DNA from: Tistlia consotensis USBA 355
GTDB lineage: Bacteria > Pseudomonadota > Alphaproteobacteria > Kiloniellales > DSM-21159
Direction: 5' to 3'
Assembly (NCBI RefSeq): GCF_900177295.1
Contig: NZ_FWZX01000005.1
Location: 1 to 64,000 of the forward strand
Length of the DNA stretch: 64,000 nt
Shown here: one piece after another, positions 61,952-64,000 of the stretch
Numbering within the stretch: the stretch's first letter is position 1
Layout of the letters: every line of letters starts with the position of its first letter
The notes under the pieces: model-generated
Told to the model about the DNA's origin: nothing
What the model saw: the letters and a program-made list of their open reading frames with translations, nothing else
Database searches by the model: none
Translations under genes and position numbers: made by a program

Positions 61952-62935
61952 CTGACGACGACGGACCTGGACGGCTTCTGCCGGCGCTATATCGAGCAGT
62001 GGGACGGCCGTGCCACGGTGCGCGGCCATGCGCGCCGCCGGGTGACCGAGGCCGAGGCGGAGGGCGTGCTCTTCCCGTCCAGCCTGCAGCCCCTTGCCGG
62101 ACATCCCGCCGTCCGGGCGCGCGGCGAGTCGACGCTGCGCGAGCTGCTGGTCCGCACGGCCTGCAACTGGCAGGGCGGCATCGCCTCTTTCGAGGTCGAG
62201 GTCGTGGCCGGGCTCTGCGGCCGGCTGGCCAGCGCGGGACCGGGCTGCCCGATTCCCGAGACGGCCCGTCAGGTCGCGCTGACGATCGCGACCGACGAGG
62301 GCTATCACGCCTACGCGGCCCGCGAGTTCATCGCCGACGTCGAGCGCTTCACCGGGATCGTGCCGGTCGCGCCGGAGGACGAGACCCTGCTGCTCAAGGG
62401 TCTCGTCGCGGCGCGCGGCGCCGCGCCCGACACGCTGACGCGGGAGGTCGAGACCATGGTGCTCTGCTTCGCCGAGCACTTCGTCACCGAGAGCCTCTAC
62501 GGCCTGACCAGGGAAGCCGATGCGGGCAGCGCCTTCCAGGTCGCGATGCGCGAGCATCTGATCGACGAAGGGCGGCACCAGGGCTTTTTCCGCCTGCTCC
62601 TGCGGCAGCTCTGGTCCGAGCTCGACGAGGAGCGCCGGCGGGCGCTCGGGCGCATCGTCCCGCTCTTCCTCGACGCCTTCCTCTGCGACGCGGCCGCGGT
62701 GCGGCAGACCAACCTCGAGCTCCTGGAGCAGAGCGGCTTCGCGGCCGAGGAGGCGGACCGAATCATCAGGGAGACCTTCGAAGCCCTGGCGCGCCGCTCG
62801 AGGCTGACCAAGCCGCAGCTTCCCCACGCACAGAACTGCCTCGACCTGGCCGCCGGCTCGGGCATGCTCGAGCATGGCCCGACCCGCGACGCCTTCGTCG
62901 AACGCGGCTGGATCGAGGCCCGGCCACCGGCCTGA
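61952..62935 (+). CDS. AurF-type diiron oxygenase 1
   Basis: The protein of about 327 residues is a ferritin-like diiron enzyme. With the start used here, the ligand set is Glu81, Glu116 and His119 (TDEGYHAY), Glu175 (FAEHF), and His202, Glu206 and His209 (EHLIDEGRH). Its spacing follows the p-aminobenzoate N-oxygenase AurF. No ATG or GTG precedes the region homologous to oxygenase 2. A CTG at 61952 lies 7 bases after a gaaagggg ribosome-binding site and gives LTTTDLDGFCRRYIEQW, colinear with the paralogue. A GTG at 62018 would remove 22 conserved residues. AurF-type enzymes oxidise amines or C-H bonds. Here the substrate may be a peptide. Confidence 0.85.
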   Translation: MTTTDLDGFCRRYIEQWDGRATVRGHARRRVTEAEAEGVLFPSSLQPLAGHPAVRARGESTLRELLVRTACNWQGGIASFEVEVVAGLCGRLASAGPGCPIPETARQVALTIATDEGYHAYAAREFIADVERFTGIVPVAPEDETLLLKGLVAARGAAPDTLTREVETMVLCFAEHFVTESLYGLTREADAGSAFQVAMREHLIDEGRHQGFFRLLLRQLWSELDEERRRALGRIVPLFLDAFLCDAAAVRQTNLELLEQSGFAAEEADRIIRETFEALARRSRLTKPQLPHAQNCLDLAAGSGMLEHGPTRDAFVERGWIEARPPA

Positions 62936-62993
62936 GACAGGGGCACCGGCCCGGGCGGCGCGTCCGCCGCCGGCGGACCGCGCCTTGCGCGCC

Positions 62994-63010
62994 CGGCGGC
63001 AAAGCCGCCG
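62994..63010 (-). terminator. Short hairpin after precursor 3
   Basis: The arms cggcggc (62994-63000) and gccgccg (63004-63010) pair around aaa, 9 bases after the precursor 3 stop. There is no T-run. It would end transcription between the two convergent genes. Confidence 0.5.
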
Positions 63011-63019
63011 AAACCCGCG

Positions 63020-63166
63020 TCACTCCGCCTCGTTTTCGTCGATCCAGGTGCTGCAGTGGCAGATGTAGCAGAACTGGGCGGTCACGGCGCCGCGTGCATC
63101 GAGGTCTTCGACGTCCATCAGGAAGCGCGGCTCGTCCTCGCGATCGACAGACTTGATCTCGTCCAT
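63020..63166 (-). CDS. Putative single-core modified-peptide precursor 3
   Basis: This 48-residue peptide reads MDEIKSVDREDEPRFLMD, then VEDLDARGAVTA, then the Cys-rich core QFCYICHCSTW and an acidic tail IDENEAE. The VEDLDAR motif matches the (I/V)E(A/D)LDxR motif of the two longer precursors. A strong ribosome-binding site (ggaggagctt) lies 4 bases before the ATG, and a ttgacc hexamer is 96 bases upstream, similar to the other two. It sits between the two diiron oxygenase genes on the opposite strand. It is short enough to be missed by routine gene finding. Confidence 0.72.
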   Translation of the reverse strand: MDEIKSVDREDEPRFLMDVEDLDARGAVTAQFCYICHCSTWIDENEAE

Positions 63167-63409
63167 TCGGAAGCTCCTCCGGGAAGCTGTGGAACGACAG
63201 CGCTCGGGTCACGCCCCACCGCGCAGACGGAGAGCGAAACATCCCCTTCCGCATCGCAGGCGGTCAAGTTGCAAAACCGTCATTCCCGGTCACACTCGGA
63301 GGCCGCGGCGGCCACGTGGGACCTGGTCGGGGGCGAGGGAGCCGTCGCCCCGCCATGGGATCCGGGCTAGTCTCGGCGTGAGACGAAACGGACCTGATGC
63401 GAGGCGAGC

Positions 63410-64000
63410 ATGGACCTGGACCGCTTCTGCCGGCGCTATCTCGAGCAGTGGGACGAGCGGGCCACGGTGCGTGGCCTGGCCCGCTACCGGGTCTCCGAGG
63501 CGGAGACGGCCCGGGAGCTCTTCCCGGCCCGGCTGCAGCCGCTCGCCGCGCACCGCCTGGTCAGGTCGCGCGGCGCCGGGACGGCCCGCGAGCTGCTGAT
63601 CCGCACGGCCTACCAGTGGCAGAGCGACATCGCCGCGCTCGAGGTCGAGGTCGTCGCCGACCTCTGCGGCAAGCTGGCCAACGAGGGGCCCGGCTGTGCG
63701 ATTCCCGATTCGACCCGGCAGGTCGCGCTGACGATCGCGACCGACGAGACCTACCACGCCTTCGTCGCCCGCGAGTTCATCGCCGACGTCGAGCGCGTCA
63801 CCGGGTTCGAGCCGCCTGCCCTGCCCGGCAGCGAGCCCGCCCTCGTCAAGGGCGTGCGCGTCACCCGCGAGGGCTCGCCCGCGGAGCTGCGCCGCGAGGT
63901 CGAGACGATGGCGCTCTGCTTCGCCGAGCACTTCGTCACGGAAAGCCTGTTCGGCCTGTCGAAGGAGACCGAGCCGGACAACGCCTTCCACGTCGCCGTG
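63410..64000 (+). CDS. AurF-type diiron oxygenase 2, cut by the window edge
   Basis: The visible 197 residues are colinear with oxygenase 1: MDLDRFCRRYLEQWDERAT at the start, Glu78, Glu113 and His116 (TDETYHAF), and Glu173 (FAEHFVTE). The final His/Glu/His ligands should follow just beyond the edge. The ATG at 63410 is clear. Both oxygenase genes are preceded by ggctagtct, at 63366-63373 here and 61922-61930 for the first, which probably includes the -10. It forms a pair with precursor 3, as oxygenase 1 and SagB do with precursors 1 and 2. Confidence 0.87.
   Translation, partial: MDLDRFCRRYLEQWDERATVRGLARYRVSEAETARELFPARLQPLAAHRLVRSRGAGTARELLIRTAYQWQSDIAALEVEVVADLCGKLANEGPGCAIPDSTRQVALTIATDETYHAFVAREFIADVERVTGFEPPALPGSEPALVKGVRVTREGSPAELRREVETMALCFAEHFVTESLFGLSKETEPDNAFHVAV

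Overview
The window looks like a chromosomal piece of a GC-rich alphaproteobacterium, probably Rhodospirillales-like. The base composition is very high in G+C throughout. The gene set supports this: a System I cytochrome c maturation operon ending in ccmI, a ScfR-type short-chain acyl regulator, serine-glyoxylate aminotransferase, branched-chain-type ABC transporters and OpgH. No rRNA, tRNA or CRISPR array was seen. These identifications rest on motifs and gene order read by eye; no database search was possible.

Left part (1-13.3 kb). A truncated insertion-sequence transposase sits at the edge. It is followed by a ScfR-like regulator divergent from a serine-glyoxylate aminotransferase, then a phosphate block: ppk2 divergent from a PiT transporter, a universal stress protein and a Na/Pi symporter, with a Pho-box-like site in the divergent promoter. 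From 8.2 to 9.9 kb the DNA is a scar region. It holds a pseudogene stitched from pieces of the aminotransferase and of the FAD/Fe-S oxidoreductase at 9969-12929, an AT-richer island with an orphan membrane/coiled-coil protein, and a third remnant of the aminotransferase 3' end.

Middle (13.3-48 kb). A long leftward operon joins two acyl-CoA ligase-type enzymes with a complete five-component branched-chain-type ABC transporter. Next come an alpha/beta hydrolase, a degenerate Nudix-like gene and five tandem paralogues that keep an invariant Cys-His-Asp triad in a transglutaminase-like layout. After aconitase, a classical transglutaminase and a DUF1223 protein there is a polar amino acid ABC transporter with a second binding protein, the ccmABCDEFGHI operon, and DMT and MFS transporters. 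Two copies of a structured putative small RNA lie at 13.0 and 45.6 kb.

Right part (48-64 kb). A rightward cluster encodes an MDR dehydrogenase, a PTPS-fold protein lacking canonical catalytic residues, a glycosyltransferase and a methyltransferase. It meets leftward RibD-type reductase, YceI and CDP-alcohol phosphatidyltransferase genes and a creatininase-family gene, suggesting a pterin- or nucleotide-derived conjugate pathway. OpgH, an orphan OmpR-type regulator and a Gfo/Idh/MocA oxidoreductase follow.

The last 5 kb are the most unusual. Three small Cys-rich peptide genes, two of them built from repeated (I/V)EALD-Cys-core units, lie among a SagB-type dehydrogenase and two paralogous AurF-type diiron oxygenases. 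This looks like an undescribed ribosomally made, post-translationally modified peptide (RiPP) system that continues beyond the right edge.
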